This document shows positions 11,502 to 20,014 of a stretch of 64,000 nucleotides of DNA, in pieces (the stretch's first letter is position 1; each line of letters begins with the position of its first letter). The translations under genes were made by a program, and so were the position numbers. This DNA comes from Allorhizobium paknamense (GTDB lineage Bacteria > Pseudomonadota > Alphaproteobacteria > Rhizobiales > Rhizobiaceae): assembly GCF_030815125.1 (NCBI RefSeq), contig NZ_JAUSWH010000009.1, positions 1 to 64,000 on the forward strand, read 5' to 3'. The notes under the pieces are model-generated. The model was not told the origin of the DNA, searched no databases, and was given only the letters and a program-made list of their open reading frames with translations.

Positions 11502-12286
11502 TGGTCTTGATCGAACGGATCTCACAGGACGCCAACCTGCCGCAGGTGCGCCGCCTGGAAGCGGTGAGCTTTCGCGCCTGGCCGGCAGCTTCGGTCCATT
11601 ATGACGGCAGCTGGCAGATCCGGCTGACGGGCGGATACCCGTCCAAGCGCGGCAATTGCGTCGTTGCGCTGGATCGCTCCGACATCAGCGATATTCGCCT
11701 GCGGCTGGAAAAGGCGGCGCGCAAGTTCGAATCCTACGGGCGGCCGATGATCTTCCGGGAAACGCCGCTGGCGGCGCCGCAAATCATCGAGAGTCTCAAG
11801 GAAGACGGCTGGCAGCGTTTCGAGGAAAGCCTGGTGATGACCCTCGATCTCGCCGCTCTGGACGGGCACGACGGCATGGACCATCTGCCGAGCCATGATA
11901 TCGGCCGCTTCGTGGATGCCAGCCTCACCCTGCATGGCGAAGATCCGGCGCTGAAGCCGGGCCTTGCCGAACTGATCGGCAATATCAAGCCGCCCTATGG
12001 CCTGTTTCTGAAGGAAGTGCCAGGCAATGGGCCTGTCGCTGCCGCGATCTGCGTGCAGGACAATGATCTTGCCGGCCTGCTGCAATTGGTGGTGGATGGC
12101 GCCCATCGCGGTCAGGGCGAAGGGTTCGAGATGACCTATGCGGCGCTCCGCTGGGCGCGGATGCGCGGCGCACGCCTTGCCTGGCTGCAGGTGGTGGCCA
12201 GCAACACGGCTGGCCTTGCCCTCTATCGCAAACTCGGTTTTCGGGAAGCCTATCGCTATTGCTACTGGCGGCCGGAGGCGCAGTGA
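11501..12286 (+). CDS. GNAT family N-acetyltransferase
   Basis: 261 aa. The C-terminal half holds a GNAT fold: the acetyl-CoA loop is seen as GAHRGQGEGFEM (a Q/RxxGxG/A variant), followed by RGARLAWLQVVASNTAGLALYRKLGFREAYRYCYW, the classic end of these domains. The N-terminal 110 residues are less conserved. The start ATG overlaps the argJ stop and its stop overlaps the mutT start, so all three are translationally coupled. The substrate is unknown; the link with argJ suggests, without proof, an amino-acid or peptide acceptor. Confidence 0.85.
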   Translation: MVLIERISQDANLPQVRRLEAVSFRAWPAASVHYDGSWQIRLTGGYPSKRGNCVVALDRSDISDIRLRLEKAARKFESYGRPMIFRETPLAAPQIIESLKEDGWQRFEESLVMTLDLAALDGHDGMDHLPSHDIGRFVDASLTLHGEDPALKPGLAELIGNIKPPYGLFLKEVPGNGPVAAAICVQDNDLAGLLQLVVDGAHRGQGEGFEMTYAALRWARMRGARLAWLQVVASNTAGLALYRKLGFREAYRYCYWRPEAQ

Positions 12287-12699
12287 TGGCGGATCGGCAG
12301 CGTTCCATTCTGCTGGTTGCCGCCTGCGCGCTGATCGATGCCGATGGCCGCATTCTCCTGGCTCAGCGCCCCGAGGGCAAGAACCTTGCCGGTCTCTGGG
12401 AATTTCCCGGCGGCAAGGTGGAACCCGGCGAAACGCCGGAAGAATGCCTGATCAGGGAGTTGCAGGAGGAACTGGGCATCAGCACCAAGATCCCCTGCCT
12501 TGCGCCGCTGACCTTCGCCAGCCACAGCTATGAAACCTTTCATCTGCTGATGCCGCTTTATGTGTGCCGCCGTTTCGAAGGCGTGGCGCAGGGCCGCGAG
12601 GGACAGGCCCTGAAATGGGTGCGGCCGCGGGATCTGCGGGACTATCCCATGCCACCGGCAGACGAGCCGCTGATTCCCTTCCTTCAGGACCTGCTTTAG
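12286..12699 (+). CDS. mutT: 8-oxo-dGTP diphosphatase MutT
   Basis: 137 aa from the ATG at 12286, which overlaps the TGA of the GNAT gene. MutT hydrolyses oxidised guanine nucleotides before they enter DNA. The Nudix box is complete: a GGKVEPGETPEE segment leads into RELQEELGI (about residues 38-60). WEFPGGK and the C-terminal PADEPLIPFL are family-typical. Its stop codon TAG (12697-12699) is also the first three bases of the family H element that follows. Confidence 0.94.
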   Translation: MADRQRSILLVAACALIDADGRILLAQRPEGKNLAGLWEFPGGKVEPGETPEECLIRELQEELGISTKIPCLAPLTFASHSYETFHLLMPLYVCRRFEGVAQGREGQALKWVRPRDLRDYPMPPADEPLIPFLQDLL

Positions 12700-12842
12700 G
12701 GTGTGTGGGGATTCAGTTTTGGGTGAGGCGAAAACGGTGATTTTCGAGAACCGGAGCGGAGTGTACTTGAGTACATGAGCCTAGGTAAGCACAGGAAATT
12801 GCCGTTTGCAGCCCGCCCAAAGCTGAATACCCACACACCCTA
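12697..12842. repeat. Family H inverted-repeat element (146 bp), copy 1
   Basis: Bounded by TAGGGTGTGTGGG and CCCACACACCCTA, with terminal inverted repeats of about 30 bp that continue as ATTCAG.TTTGGG. The inner part contains GATTTTCGAGAACC and a TACTTGAGTA palindrome. A diverged copy in the opposite orientation is at 60402-60542. The left TA is the TA of the mutT stop codon. The right TA is shared with the next palindrome. Confidence 0.8.
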
Positions 12843-12881
12843 GAGCGTTTCATTGTTTCACGGAAGCATTGAAACGCTCTA
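12841..12881. repeat. Palindrome TAGAGCGTTTCA...TGAAACGCTCTA
   Basis: A 41-bp element with a 12-bp stem. Both of its TA ends are shared with its neighbours (family H at left, family A at right), which makes a chain of three elements. Confidence 0.75.
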
Positions 12882-12944
12882 AGCCTTTGTTTTTACGCAT
12901 TTCCTGACGGAAAACCGCTACGCACTTTTCCTGGAGATGCTGTA
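12880..12944. repeat. Family A element, copy 2
   Basis: Reads TAAGCC, then TTTGTTTTTACGCATTTCC, GACGGAAAACCG and CACTTTTCCTGG, ending GATGCTGTA. It is the third member of the 12697-12944 chain. Between it and the small ORF at 13112 I see nothing else. Confidence 0.8.
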
Positions 12945-13111
12945 AATCCTTGCGGTTGGAGTAAGGCAACGGGCTTATCCGGACAAGATAAAGCGCAAAA
13001 AGAAGCATCCAACGGTGGGAAAGTCACCCTTTCTTATCTCCGATTAACATAAAGTTAATCTCCCAACCGGCATTATTCCGGCATCATGCAGATACGCATG
13101 TGAGGATCACG

Positions 13112-13435
13112 ATGATGGACGAGGATTTTCAGAAGATCCGCGAGCGCAAAAGGCGCGCGGCTTCCGGATCCGGCAGAATAGGCGTTTTGAATCTCGCGCT
13201 GCTGTTCGCAGTGGCGGCGATTGCGCTGTCGCTCGTCCTCACACCGATGCTCTCCGACGGCATCGGCAAGAAGCACATGGCCTTCCAGCCGCCAGAGGTT
13301 GACAGCATGAGCACCGGCTCCATTCCGGTCGAGCGCGATGCATCCGGCAAGCGTTACACCATCCGCCGCTCCATTCTGCAATCGACACCGGGTTCGGTGT
13401 GCATCATCGATCATGTCGGTGGCGATAGCTGCTGA
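13112..13435 (+). CDS. Small single-pass membrane protein, function unknown
   Basis: 107 aa. The start is at one of two tandem ATGs (13112 or 13115), with GAGG about 7 bases upstream. A charged N-terminus (IRERKRRAA) is followed by one hydrophobic helix (about residues 28-47, LNLALLFAVAAIALSLVL) and a polar C-terminal domain of about 60 residues with two Cys (CII and the final GDSC). I do not recognise a family. It lies 143 bp upstream of an Flp pilin on the same strand, which could mean a pilus- or envelope-related role, but this is only positional. Confidence 0.65.
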   Translation: MMDEDFQKIRERKRRAASGSGRIGVLNLALLFAVAAIALSLVLTPMLSDGIGKKHMAFQPPEVDSMSTGSIPVERDASGKRYTIRRSILQSTPGSVCIIDHVGGDSC

Positions 13436-13578
13436 TAGAAGAAACTTGCGCCCGCGCTATTACCCCCGGATTTGGGTAGATTCGCAGGCTATTTTTATGT
13501 CTTTACCACTTTATTGTGGATTTATGGGATTGTAGAACGACGAAACCGCCAATGTGGGGCATATGGCGAGGGGGCAAA

Positions 13579-13755
13579 ATGCGAAAATTGAAAACTTTCC
13601 TGGCGCATGACCAGGGCGCGACCGCGATTGAATATGGCCTTATCGCGGGCCTTATCGCCGTCAGCCTGATTATCGGGCTTGGCATCTATTACGATGCGAT
13701 GATCAAGATGTTCGAATACATCGTCACCACGGTCAACACGGCGCTCGGCTTGTAG
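13579..13755 (+). CDS. Flp/Fap family type IVb pilin subunit
   Basis: 58 aa. The start is the ATG at 13579 with a GAGGGGG site. Flp pilins are cleaved by a TadV-type prepilin peptidase and assembled by the Tad machinery for surface attachment. The core TAIEYGLIAGLIAVSLIIGLG is the family signature, with the conserved Glu at +5 and a Tyr next to it. The processing site lies at the Gly of DQGATAIEYG. No cpa/tad assembly genes are in the window, so this is an orphan copy here. Its TAG stop (13753-13755) is the left end of a family C element. Confidence 0.92.
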   Translation: MRKLKTFLAHDQGATAIEYGLIAGLIAVSLIIGLGIYYDAMIKMFEYIVTTVNTALGL

Positions 13756-13860
13756 AGCATAATCCGACCGGAGTGAAACGAGGACGAATAAGATTATGCT
13801 TCAAAAATAAAACGTTAGAGCGCTTTTCGATCTGATTGAATCAGATCGAAAAGCGCTCTA
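13753..13860. repeat. Family C element, copy 1
   Basis: 108 bp bounded by TAGAGCATAATC and AAAAGCGCTCTA. It contains a large palindrome GAGCGCTTTTCGATCTGATT with its complement, joined to an AAGATTATGCTTC / GAGCATAATC pair. Copies in the opposite orientation are at 29214 and 31021. The left TAG is the stop codon of the pilin gene. Confidence 0.82.
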
Positions 13861-13861
13861 A

Positions 13862-13893
13862 CACCAAGGATCATTGAAAATGACCCTTGGCGT
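13862..13893. repeat. Short hairpin related to the family B end
   Basis: ACCAAGGATCATTGAAAATGACCCTTGG forms an imperfect hairpin whose TCATTGAAAATGA centre also occurs at 63565-63577. It starts where family C ends and lies 16 bp before the hbd stop codon, so it may end both convergent transcripts. Confidence 0.55.
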
Positions 13894-13908
13894 CCCCCGC
13901 AAGTTGTT

Positions 13909-14781
13909 TCAGCGGGTCGGCACCGGCGTTTCGCCGCGATAATCATAGAAACCGCGGCCCGATTTGCGGCCAAGCCAGCCTGCTTCCACATATTTCACCA
14001 GCAGCGGACAAGGCCGGTATTTGCTGTCGGCAAGCCCGTCATGCAACACCTGCATGATGGAGAGGCAGGTATCGAGCCCGATGAAATCCGCCAGTTGCAG
14101 CGGCCCCATGGGATGGTTGGCGCCGAGCCGCATCGCGGTATCGATGGCTTCCACTGAGCCGACGCCCTCGTAGAGCGTGTAGATTGCCTCATTGATCATC
14201 GGCAGCAGGATACGGTTGACGATGAAGGCCGGAAAATCTTCGGCCACGGTAATCGTCTTGTCCAGCGAGCGCACGAAGGTCTTGGCGGCCTCGAAAGTCC
14301 CTTCTTCCGTGGCAATACCGCGGACCAGTTCCACCAGCTTCATCACCGGCACCGGGTTCATGAAATGAATGCCCATGAACCGCTCCGGGCGGTCGGTCGC
14401 GGCGGCAAGCCGGGTGATGGAAAGAGAAGATGTGTTGGTCGCCAGAATGGCTTCCGGTTTCAGGATCGGGCAGATCTGGCCGAAAATCTTGCGTTTAACG
14501 CTTTCGTCCTCCGTCGCGGCCTCGATGACAAGATCGCAGGACGCCAGATCCTGCACATCGTCGCTGCCGGAAATATGCGAAAGCGCGGCCTGACGTTCTT
14601 CTTCCGTCAATTTTCCGTGACTGACCTGCCGGGCCATATTGCCGTTGATGGTGGCGAGACCTGCCTCGATCCGGTCCTTGGACAGATCATAAATGGCCAC
14701 CTTGTAACCGGCAGCCGCGCAGACATGCGCAATACCGCACCCCATCTGTCCGGCGCCCACAATTCCAATAGATTTGATCAT
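13909..14781 (-). CDS. 3-hydroxybutyryl-CoA dehydrogenase
   Basis: 290 aa from the ATG at 14781; longer in-frame starts would add 69 residues with no family match. It oxidises (S)-3-hydroxyacyl-CoA with NAD(P) in short-chain fatty acid or butanoate metabolism. The Rossmann motif GIVGAGQMGCGIAHV is at residues 5-19. The segments NTSSLSIT, GIHFMNPVPVMKLVE and NRILLPMINEAI followed by GANHPMGPLQLADFIGLD carry the catalytic His-Glu pair and the substrate region. It is usually next to etfBA in rhizobia. Here a chemoreceptor gene on the other strand lies between them. Confidence 0.93.
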   Translation of the reverse strand: MIKSIGIVGAGQMGCGIAHVCAAAGYKVAIYDLSKDRIEAGLATINGNMARQVSHGKLTEEERQAALSHISGSDDVQDLASCDLVIEAATEDESVKRKIFGQICPILKPEAILATNTSSLSITRLAAATDRPERFMGIHFMNPVPVMKLVELVRGIATEEGTFEAAKTFVRSLDKTITVAEDFPAFIVNRILLPMINEAIYTLYEGVGSVEAIDTAMRLGANHPMGPLQLADFIGLDTCLSIMQVLHDGLADSKYRPCPLLVKYVEAGWLGRKSGRGFYDYRGETPVPTR

Positions 14782-15262
14782 CGCACTTCTTCCACCTTGC
14801 TGGCCGGCACCTTGGGAGGGGCTCGGTGCGCCGAGGTTTACCGGACTTATCCCGGCATCCCAAAGCAGTTTTCCGCTCCCATTCCCGGATGTAGTGCCCG
14901 GATATTGGGATAGTGTGCTGCACCGCGCTTTTCCAGTCCAGCCCCCGCGTGAAGGAACAGGACGAAAGCCTTGGACCTGTTTAGCCATATCTTAAAACCC
15001 TTGGATTATCGTGGGCGCAATTCGGTCGACCTGACGGAGGAGGGCTGTCGGAGCTTGATCCTTTCAAACCCATTCCGGCGGGATGACGGGATGGAACGAC
15101 TGGGTCGCAAACAGACGTGACAGCGCTGTGCTCAAGGGCCGAAGACTGACGTCTGCCAGGGACAGGAAGGGCCAGTTTCCCGGGCATACGGCAGCAAAGC
15201 ATCATTGACCCGGCCTTTCCAAACGAAACCGGCAGGGACTGGACGTTCGAGGGAGAACAGGA
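14782..15262. other. Gene-free divergent region between hbd and the chemoreceptor gene
   Basis: About 480 bp holding both promoters. I find no supported ORF and no copy of the intergenic element families. A GAGGGAGAACAGG stretch supplies the ribosome binding site of the chemoreceptor at its right end. Confidence 0.6.
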
Positions 15263-17719
15263 ATGCGGATTGCGCGGAAATTGCCGCTTTTCGTTTGTGC
15301 GGTGACGATCCTTTCAGTGGCAGCGGCCAGTTGGGCCGCCTTGCTGCAAAGCTCGGCGCTGGTCAGGCAGGAAGTGATGCAGAAGCTCGAGGCCACCGCC
15401 GATGGACGGCGCAACGAGGCCCAGCTTTATTTCGAGAATGTCATTACCAATCTGCGCGCCTTTGCGAGCATTTCCACCACCGGCGAGGCTCTTTACAAAT
15501 TCAAGGGCGACTGGCGCTATCTCGGCCAGACGCCCAAGGAAACGCTGGTCGACCGCTATATCACCAACAATCCCAACCCCGCCGGGCAGCGCCTGATGAT
15601 GGATACGGCGCGCGTCGACACCTATGACAGCAACCATACGAAATTCCATCCGCTGATGCGCACCGCGCTCCAGCAATATGGCTATTCCGATATCTTCCTG
15701 ATCGACCCCAAGGGCAACATTCTCTACACCGTGCAGAAAAACGGCGAATATGCCGCAAACCTTGCCGATCCCGCCCTGAAAGACGGGCCGATTGCCGCCG
15801 TCTACAACCAGGTGGCCAAGAGCGACGACAAGATGGCCTATGCCCTGTCGGATTTCACCACATCACAGCTGACCAAGCAGGTCGTGGCCTATCTGGCAAC
15901 GCCGCTCTTCATGGGCGACCTGAAGCAGGGCGTGCTGGTGGTGGCCATTCCGGCAGACCGGCTGAGCGCCATGTTCGCCAATCGCACCGGTCTGGGACAG
16001 ACGGGGGAAACCGTTCTTCTCGATTCCGCAAGCCGTATGGTCACCGAATCGGCGCTGACGCCGGACAACGACACGCTGAGCCGCAAGATCGACACACCCA
16101 TCGTGGCGGCAGCGCTCAAGGGCGACAAGGCCTCCGGGCAGATGGAAGGCTACCGCGACATGGAAAGCTATGCCGCTGCCGTGCCGCTCTCCTTTGCCGG
16201 TCATACCTTTGCCGTGGTCGCCTTGATGGATGAGCGGGAAGCCCTCGCCAGCATCGGCCAGTTGCGCAACACCGTGATGCTGATCGCGCTCGGTCTGCTG
16301 ATCATCGCCCTCACCGGCGCCATCCTGTTCTCCCGCAGCCTCACCAGCCCGATCCGCGATCTGGTGGAGCAGATGATGCGGCTGGCCGGTGGTGATACCG
16401 CCGTGACCTTCAAGGGTGAAAGCCGCAAGGACGAAATCGGCGACATGGTCCGCTCCGTGGCCGTCTTCCGCGATGCGGCCATCGAGAAAAATCGTCTCCA
16501 GCAGGAGGCGGAGCATGACCGCAAGGCAACCGAAATCGAACGTCAGGCCCGCGAAGCCGCCCGCAACGAGGAAACAGCCCGTCTGCAGCAGGCCGTCGAC
16601 ATTCTGGGCGCAGGGCTCCAGCGCCTGGCCGCCGGTGACCTGACCACCACCATCGACACGCCTTTCATGGAAGGGCTAGACCGGCTGCGCACCGACTTCA
16701 ACGATTCGATCCGCCGTCTGGCGGGCACGGTGCAGACGCTCGCCGGCAACGCCGCCTCGATCAACGGCACCGCCTCCAACATGGGTGCGGCCACCCATGA
16801 CCTCTCGCGCCGCTCGGAACAGCAGGCAGCCTCGATCGAGGAAACCTCCGCCGTGATCAGCCAGATCATGGAAGCGATCCGCGCCTCGACGGAACGGGCT
16901 GCCAATGCCCGCCGCATGGTGGCCGATGCCAAGCTCTCCACCGAAAAATCCGGTGAGATCGTCGGTTCGGCCGTGGATGCCATGGGCCGGATCGAGGAAG
17001 CCTCTGCGGCAATCTCGCAGATCATCAATGTGATCGACGAGATCGCCTTCCAGACCAACCTTCTGGCGCTGAATGCCGGTGTCGAGGCCGCCCGCGCCGG
17101 TGAGGCAGGCAAGGGTTTTGCCGTGGTGGCGCAAGAGGTGCGCGAGCTGGCGCAGCGTTCCGCCAAGGCTGCAAAGGAAATCAAGGATCTGATCAGCAAA
17201 TCCGGAGAAGCCGTCAAAACCGGCGTCAGCCTGGTGCGCAATACCGGTTCGGCCCTGGGCGACATCGCCACCAAGGTGGCCGACATCAACGAGGAGATCA
17301 GTTCCATCGCCGAAGCTGCCGGGGAGCAATCCGAGAGCGTGCGCGAAATTTCCACCGCCATCCGGCAGATGGAAGAGGTTACCCAGCAGAACTCGCAGAT
17401 GGCGGAACGCACCAATTCCGACATGGCACGGCTTTCCAAGGATGCCGAGGCCCTTTCGGCCCTGGTGGCGCAGTTCCGTCTGGATGCACAGCAGGCAGCG
17501 TCCCTCACCCCGCCGGTTGCTCCCGTCTCGAACCCGGCCCCGATGGCGCCCAATGGCGCCCAGCCGGTGAAAAAGCGCTCGCCCTTCGTCAAGCCCGCCA
17601 GCGAGACCAATCGCCCGAGAACCTCGCCCGCCCGAGCGCTGATGGACAAGCTGACCACCGGCTTCCAGAAGTCGAGCAATGGATCGGCGCAGGCCGAGGC
17701 GAATTGGGAAGAGTTCTAG
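15263..17719 (+). CDS. Methyl-accepting chemotaxis protein with Cache-type sensor and NWEEF tail
   Basis: 818 aa transmembrane chemoreceptor. TM1 is about residues 7-29, then a large periplasmic Cache-like sensor (about 35-325; [15 protein letters not shown] is the PAS-like core), TM2 about 334-354, and a HAMP domain starting at [14 protein letters not shown] second HAMP-like stretch leads to the signalling domain with the hairpin tip [24 protein letters not shown] in pieces around residue 600. The last five residues are NWEEF, like the CheR-tethering pentapeptide NWETF of enterobacterial receptors. The ligand is unknown. It sits between hbd and etfA on the opposite strand. Its TAG stop is the left end of a family A element. 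Confidence 0.95.
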   Translation: MRIARKLPLFVCAVTILSVAAASWAALLQSSALVRQEVMQKLEATADGRRNEAQLYFENVITNLRAFASISTTGEALYKFKGDWRYLGQTPKETLVDRYITNNPNPAGQRLMMDTARVDTYDSNHTKFHPLMRTALQQYGYSDIFLIDPKGNILYTVQKNGEYAANLADPALKDGPIAAVYNQVAKSDDKMAYALSDFTTSQLTKQVVAYLATPLFMGDLKQGVLVVAIPADRLSAMFANRTGLGQTGETVLLDSASRMVTESALTPDNDTLSRKIDTPIVAAALKGDKASGQMEGYRDMESYAAAVPLSFAGHTFAVVALMDEREALASIGQLRNTVMLIALGLLIIALTGAILFSRSLTSPIRDLVEQMMRLAGGDTAVTFKGESRKDEIGDMVRSVAVFRDAAIEKNRLQQEAEHDRKATEIERQAREAARNEETARLQQAVDILGAGLQRLAAGDLTTTIDTPFMEGLDRLRTDFNDSIRRLAGTVQTLAGNAASINGTASNMGAATHDLSRRSEQQAASIEETSAVISQIMEAIRASTERAANARRMVADAKLSTEKSGEIVGSAVDAMGRIEEASAAISQIINVIDEIAFQTNLLALNAGVEAARAGEAGKGFAVVAQEVRELAQRSAKAAKEIKDLISKSGEAVKTGVSLVRNTGSALGDIATKVADINEEISSIAEAAGEQSESVREISTAIRQMEEVTQQNSQMAERTNSDMARLSKDAEALSALVAQFRLDAQQAASLTPPVAPVSNPAPMAPNGAQPVKKRSPFVKPASETNRPRTSPARALMDKLTTGFQKSSNGSAQAEANWEEF

Positions 17720-17784
17720 AGCAATGTCCCGAGAAAAGTGTAGTCACGGTTTTCCGTCCGGAAATGCGTAAAAACAAAAGCTTA
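17717..17784. repeat. Family A element, copy 3
   Basis: TAGAGCAATGTCCCGAGAAAAG runs to the core ACGGTTTTCCGTCCGGAAATG and then CGTAAAAACAAAAGCTTA. It is inverted relative to the 12880 copy. Its left TAG is the stop codon of the chemoreceptor gene, and its right TA is shared with the next palindrome. Confidence 0.82.
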
Positions 17785-17824
17785 GAGGACATCCGGTGAA
17801 CCCGTGTTTACCGGACGTCCTCTA
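17783..17824. repeat. Palindrome TAGAGGACATCCGG...CCGGACGTCCTCTA (family G)
   Basis: 42 bp with a near-perfect stem around GTGAACCCGTGTTTAC. A partial copy of the core (ACATCCGGCGAACCC / CACCGGATGT) is at about 29064-29094. It shares a TA with family A on the left and with the 268-bp element on the right. Confidence 0.75.
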
Positions 17825-18090
17825 GGGTCAAAACTCAATCAGGATGGGTGTTCTGCAAGGCGTATTTTGTGTCTGAGTAGGAGGAAAGGTGCAGGAAATG
17901 CCGATCATTTTCAAACCTTTCCGACGCCCGCAGGCGCAAAATACGCCTTGCCCGAAGGGTTGAGCGGGATGGGCCGACTGATTGCGAACAATGCTCGACA
18001 AGGCCTCAGGGCCTTGCCTTGCGCTTGTTCGCGGCCATTCAATCCCATCCCGTTCAACAGAATACCCATCCTGATTGAGTTTTGACCCTA
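17823..18090. mobile_element. 268-bp MITE-like element (family D), copy 1
   Basis: Bounded by TAGGGTCAAAACTCAATCAG and its inverse complement, with a terminal inverted repeat of 33 bp (one G-T wobble in this copy). The interior is a set of nested inverted repeats: CAAGGCGTATTTTG/CAAAATACGCCTTG, TTGAGCGGGATGGG/CCCATCCCGTTCAA and CAAGGC..CCTTG. It has no protein-coding capacity. The second copy (25040-25307) has the same length and orientation and differs at two positions only. The TA ends suggest TA target duplication of the IS630/Tc1 kind. Confidence 0.85.
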
Positions 18091-18116
18091 AGCCGGAAGG
18101 TAACGCAAAACCAACA

Positions 18117-18146
18117 AAAAAGCCGCGCCCGGAAGCGCGGCTTTTT
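18117..18146 (-). terminator. Rho-independent terminator of etfBA
   Basis: A 12-bp stem AAAAAGCCGCGC/GCGCGGCTTTTT with a 6-nt loop, about 20 bp past the etfA stop codon. On the minus strand the stem ends in TTTTT. It is symmetrical enough to work in both directions. Confidence 0.9.
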
Positions 18147-18167
18147 GATTTCCGTAACGATGGCCGA

Positions 18168-19097
18168 TCAGAGCGCCTTTTCAAGCTCCGGCAGGGCTTC
18201 GAAGATATCCGCAACGAGACCGTAATCGGCAACCTGGAAGATCGGCGCTTCCTCATCCTTGTTGATGGCGACGATGACCTTGGAATCCTTCATGCCCGCC
18301 AGATGCTGGATAGCGCCGGAAATGCCGCAGGCAATGTAGAGTTCCGGGGCAACCACCTTGCCGGTCTGGCCAACCTGCCAGTCGTTCGGTGCATAACCGG
18401 CATCGACGGCAGCGCGCGAGGCACCCACCGCAGCCCCCAGCTTGTCGGCCAGCGGCAGGATCACTTCCTTGAACTTGTCCGAGGAACCAACGGCACGGCC
18501 ACCCGATACGATGATCTTGGCCGAGGTCAGTTCCGGACGCTCGGACGCCGACAGCGCATCCGATACGTGGCTGGAAAGACCCGGATTGGCCACAGCCGCA
18601 ACGGCTTCCACCGCTGCCGAACCACCCTCGCCCGCAGCGGCGAAGGAGGCCGTGCGCACGGTGATGACCTTCTTGGCATCGGTGGACTGCACCGTCTGAA
18701 TGGCATTGCCGGCATAGATCGGACGCTTGAAGGTATCGGCAGAGACGACCTCGATGATTTCCGAAACCTGCATGACATCGAGAAGGGCGGCAACACGCGG
18801 AGCCACATTCTTGCCAACCGTGGTGGCAGGCGCGATGATCACGTCATAGGCACCGGCCAGCGACACGATCAGGGCCGCCAGCGGCTCTGCCAGGCTGTGG
18901 GCGTAGTCGGCGCCATCGGCCAGCAGCACCTTGGAAACACCGGCAAGCTTTGCGGCGGCATCGGCAGCAGCCTGGGCGCCGGACCCGGCCACCAGCACAT
19001 GCACATCGCCACCGATCTCAGTGGCTGCCGTCAGCGCCTTGGCGGTCTGGTCGGAAACCGACGCGTTATCGTGTTCAGCGAGAAGAAGAATAGCCAT
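18168..19097 (-). CDS. etfA: Electron transfer flavoprotein subunit alpha (EtfA)
   Basis: 309 aa. EtfA carries the FAD of the ETF dimer, which passes electrons from acyl-CoA and other dehydrogenases to ETF-ubiquinone oxidoreductase. The C-terminal FAD domain shows [37 protein letters not shown] and [19 protein letters not shown], the conserved signature. The N-terminus ([12 protein letters not shown]) is typical. etfB ends 23 bp upstream on the same strand. A strong terminator follows, so etfBA ends here and hbd, normally next, is not in the same transcript. Confidence 0.96.
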   Translation of the reverse strand: MAILLLAEHDNASVSDQTAKALTAATEIGGDVHVLVAGSGAQAAADAAAKLAGVSKVLLADGADYAHSLAEPLAALIVSLAGAYDVIIAPATTVGKNVAPRVAALLDVMQVSEIIEVVSADTFKRPIYAGNAIQTVQSTDAKKVITVRTASFAAAGEGGSAAVEAVAAVANPGLSSHVSDALSASERPELTSAKIIVSGGRAVGSSDKFKEVILPLADKLGAAVGASRAAVDAGYAPNDWQVGQTGKVVAPELYIACGISGAIQHLAGMKDSKVIVAINKDEEAPIFQVADYGLVADIFEALPELEKAL

Positions 19098-19120
19098 TTT
19101 GAAACTCCCTGTTCCGCTGG

Positions 19121-19870
19121 TTAGAGGACGCCAGCTTCGGTCTTGAGCTTCTCAACCAGCTCGGCAACCGTCTTGACCTTGATACCGGCCTTGCGGCCAC
19201 CGGGCTCTTCGGTCTTCAGAACCTTGAGACGCGGCGCGATATCCACGCCGAGATCGGCGGGCGACTTCTTGTCCAGCGGCTTCTTCTTGGCCTTCATGAT
19301 GTTCGGCAGCGAAGCATAGCGCGGTTCGTTCAGGCGCAGGTCAGCGCTCACCACGGCCGGAAGCTTGACGGCAATGGTCTGGAGACCACCATCCACTTCG
19401 CGGGTGACGTTGGCGGAACCGTCGCCGAGCTCGATCTTCGAGGCAAAGGTTGCCTGGCTCCAGCCGAGAAGGGCGGCCAGCATCTGGGCCGTCTGGTTGC
19501 TGTCGTCATCGATGGCCTGCTTGCCCGCGATCACCAGACCCGGAGCTTCAGCTTCAACGATCGCCTTCAGCAGTTTGGCCACGGCCAGCGGTTCCACCAC
19601 ATCGTCGGTTTCCACCAGCACGGCGCGATCAGCTCCCATGGCAAGCCCGGTGCGCAGCGTCTCTTCGGCCTTGGCCGGGCCGATCGAGACCACGATCACC
19701 TCTTCCGCCTTGCCCGCTTCCTTCAGGCGCAGCGCCTCTTCCACGGCGATTTCGTCGAAGGGGTTCATCGACATCTTCACATTGGCAAGCTCGACGCCGG
19801 TGCCGTCCGGCTTCACGCGGATCTTGACGTTATAGTCAACAACCCGCTTCACGGGCACTACGATCTTCAT
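19121..19870 (-). CDS. etfB: Electron transfer flavoprotein subunit beta (EtfB)
   Basis: 249 aa, full length. EtfB binds AMP structurally and contacts the partner dehydrogenases. Recognised by [20 protein letters not shown] at the start, [16 protein letters not shown], the recognition-loop region [12 protein letters not shown] (here [12 protein letters not shown]) and [21 protein letters not shown]. The N-terminal stretch of hydrophobic beta strands and the lysine-rich C-terminus fit the family. It is first in the etfBA pair. An ACGT-type dyad lies 145-160 bp upstream, just behind the cobalamin adenosyltransferase gene. Confidence 0.96.
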   Translation of the reverse strand: MKIVVPVKRVVDYNVKIRVKPDGTGVELANVKMSMNPFDEIAVEEALRLKEAGKAEEVIVVSIGPAKAEETLRTGLAMGADRAVLVETDDVVEPLAVAKLLKAIVEAEAPGLVIAGKQAIDDDSNQTAQMLAALLGWSQATFASKIELGDGSANVTREVDGGLQTIAVKLPAVVSADLRLNEPRYASLPNIMKAKKKPLDKKSPADLGVDIAPRLKVLKTEEPGGRKAGIKVKTVAELVEKLKTEAGVL

Positions 19871-20014
19871 GGGGTCCTTCCTTGCTTCAGTCGCGGTGCA
19901 AAATGCGGTAAATCTCTGCGGCGCGATGGTCGGTTGGCGACATCGATACGCATTTTTCCCACAAATACAATCTTGAGCTCACTCCTCCTGAGAGTGATCC
20001 CTGTCTAGATAACT

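Noticed and set aside
17823-18090. Fragment of a protein-coding insertion sequence
   Set aside because: Both 268-bp copies lack any transposase-like reading frame and have complete inverted ends, so they are non-autonomous elements rather than IS remnants.
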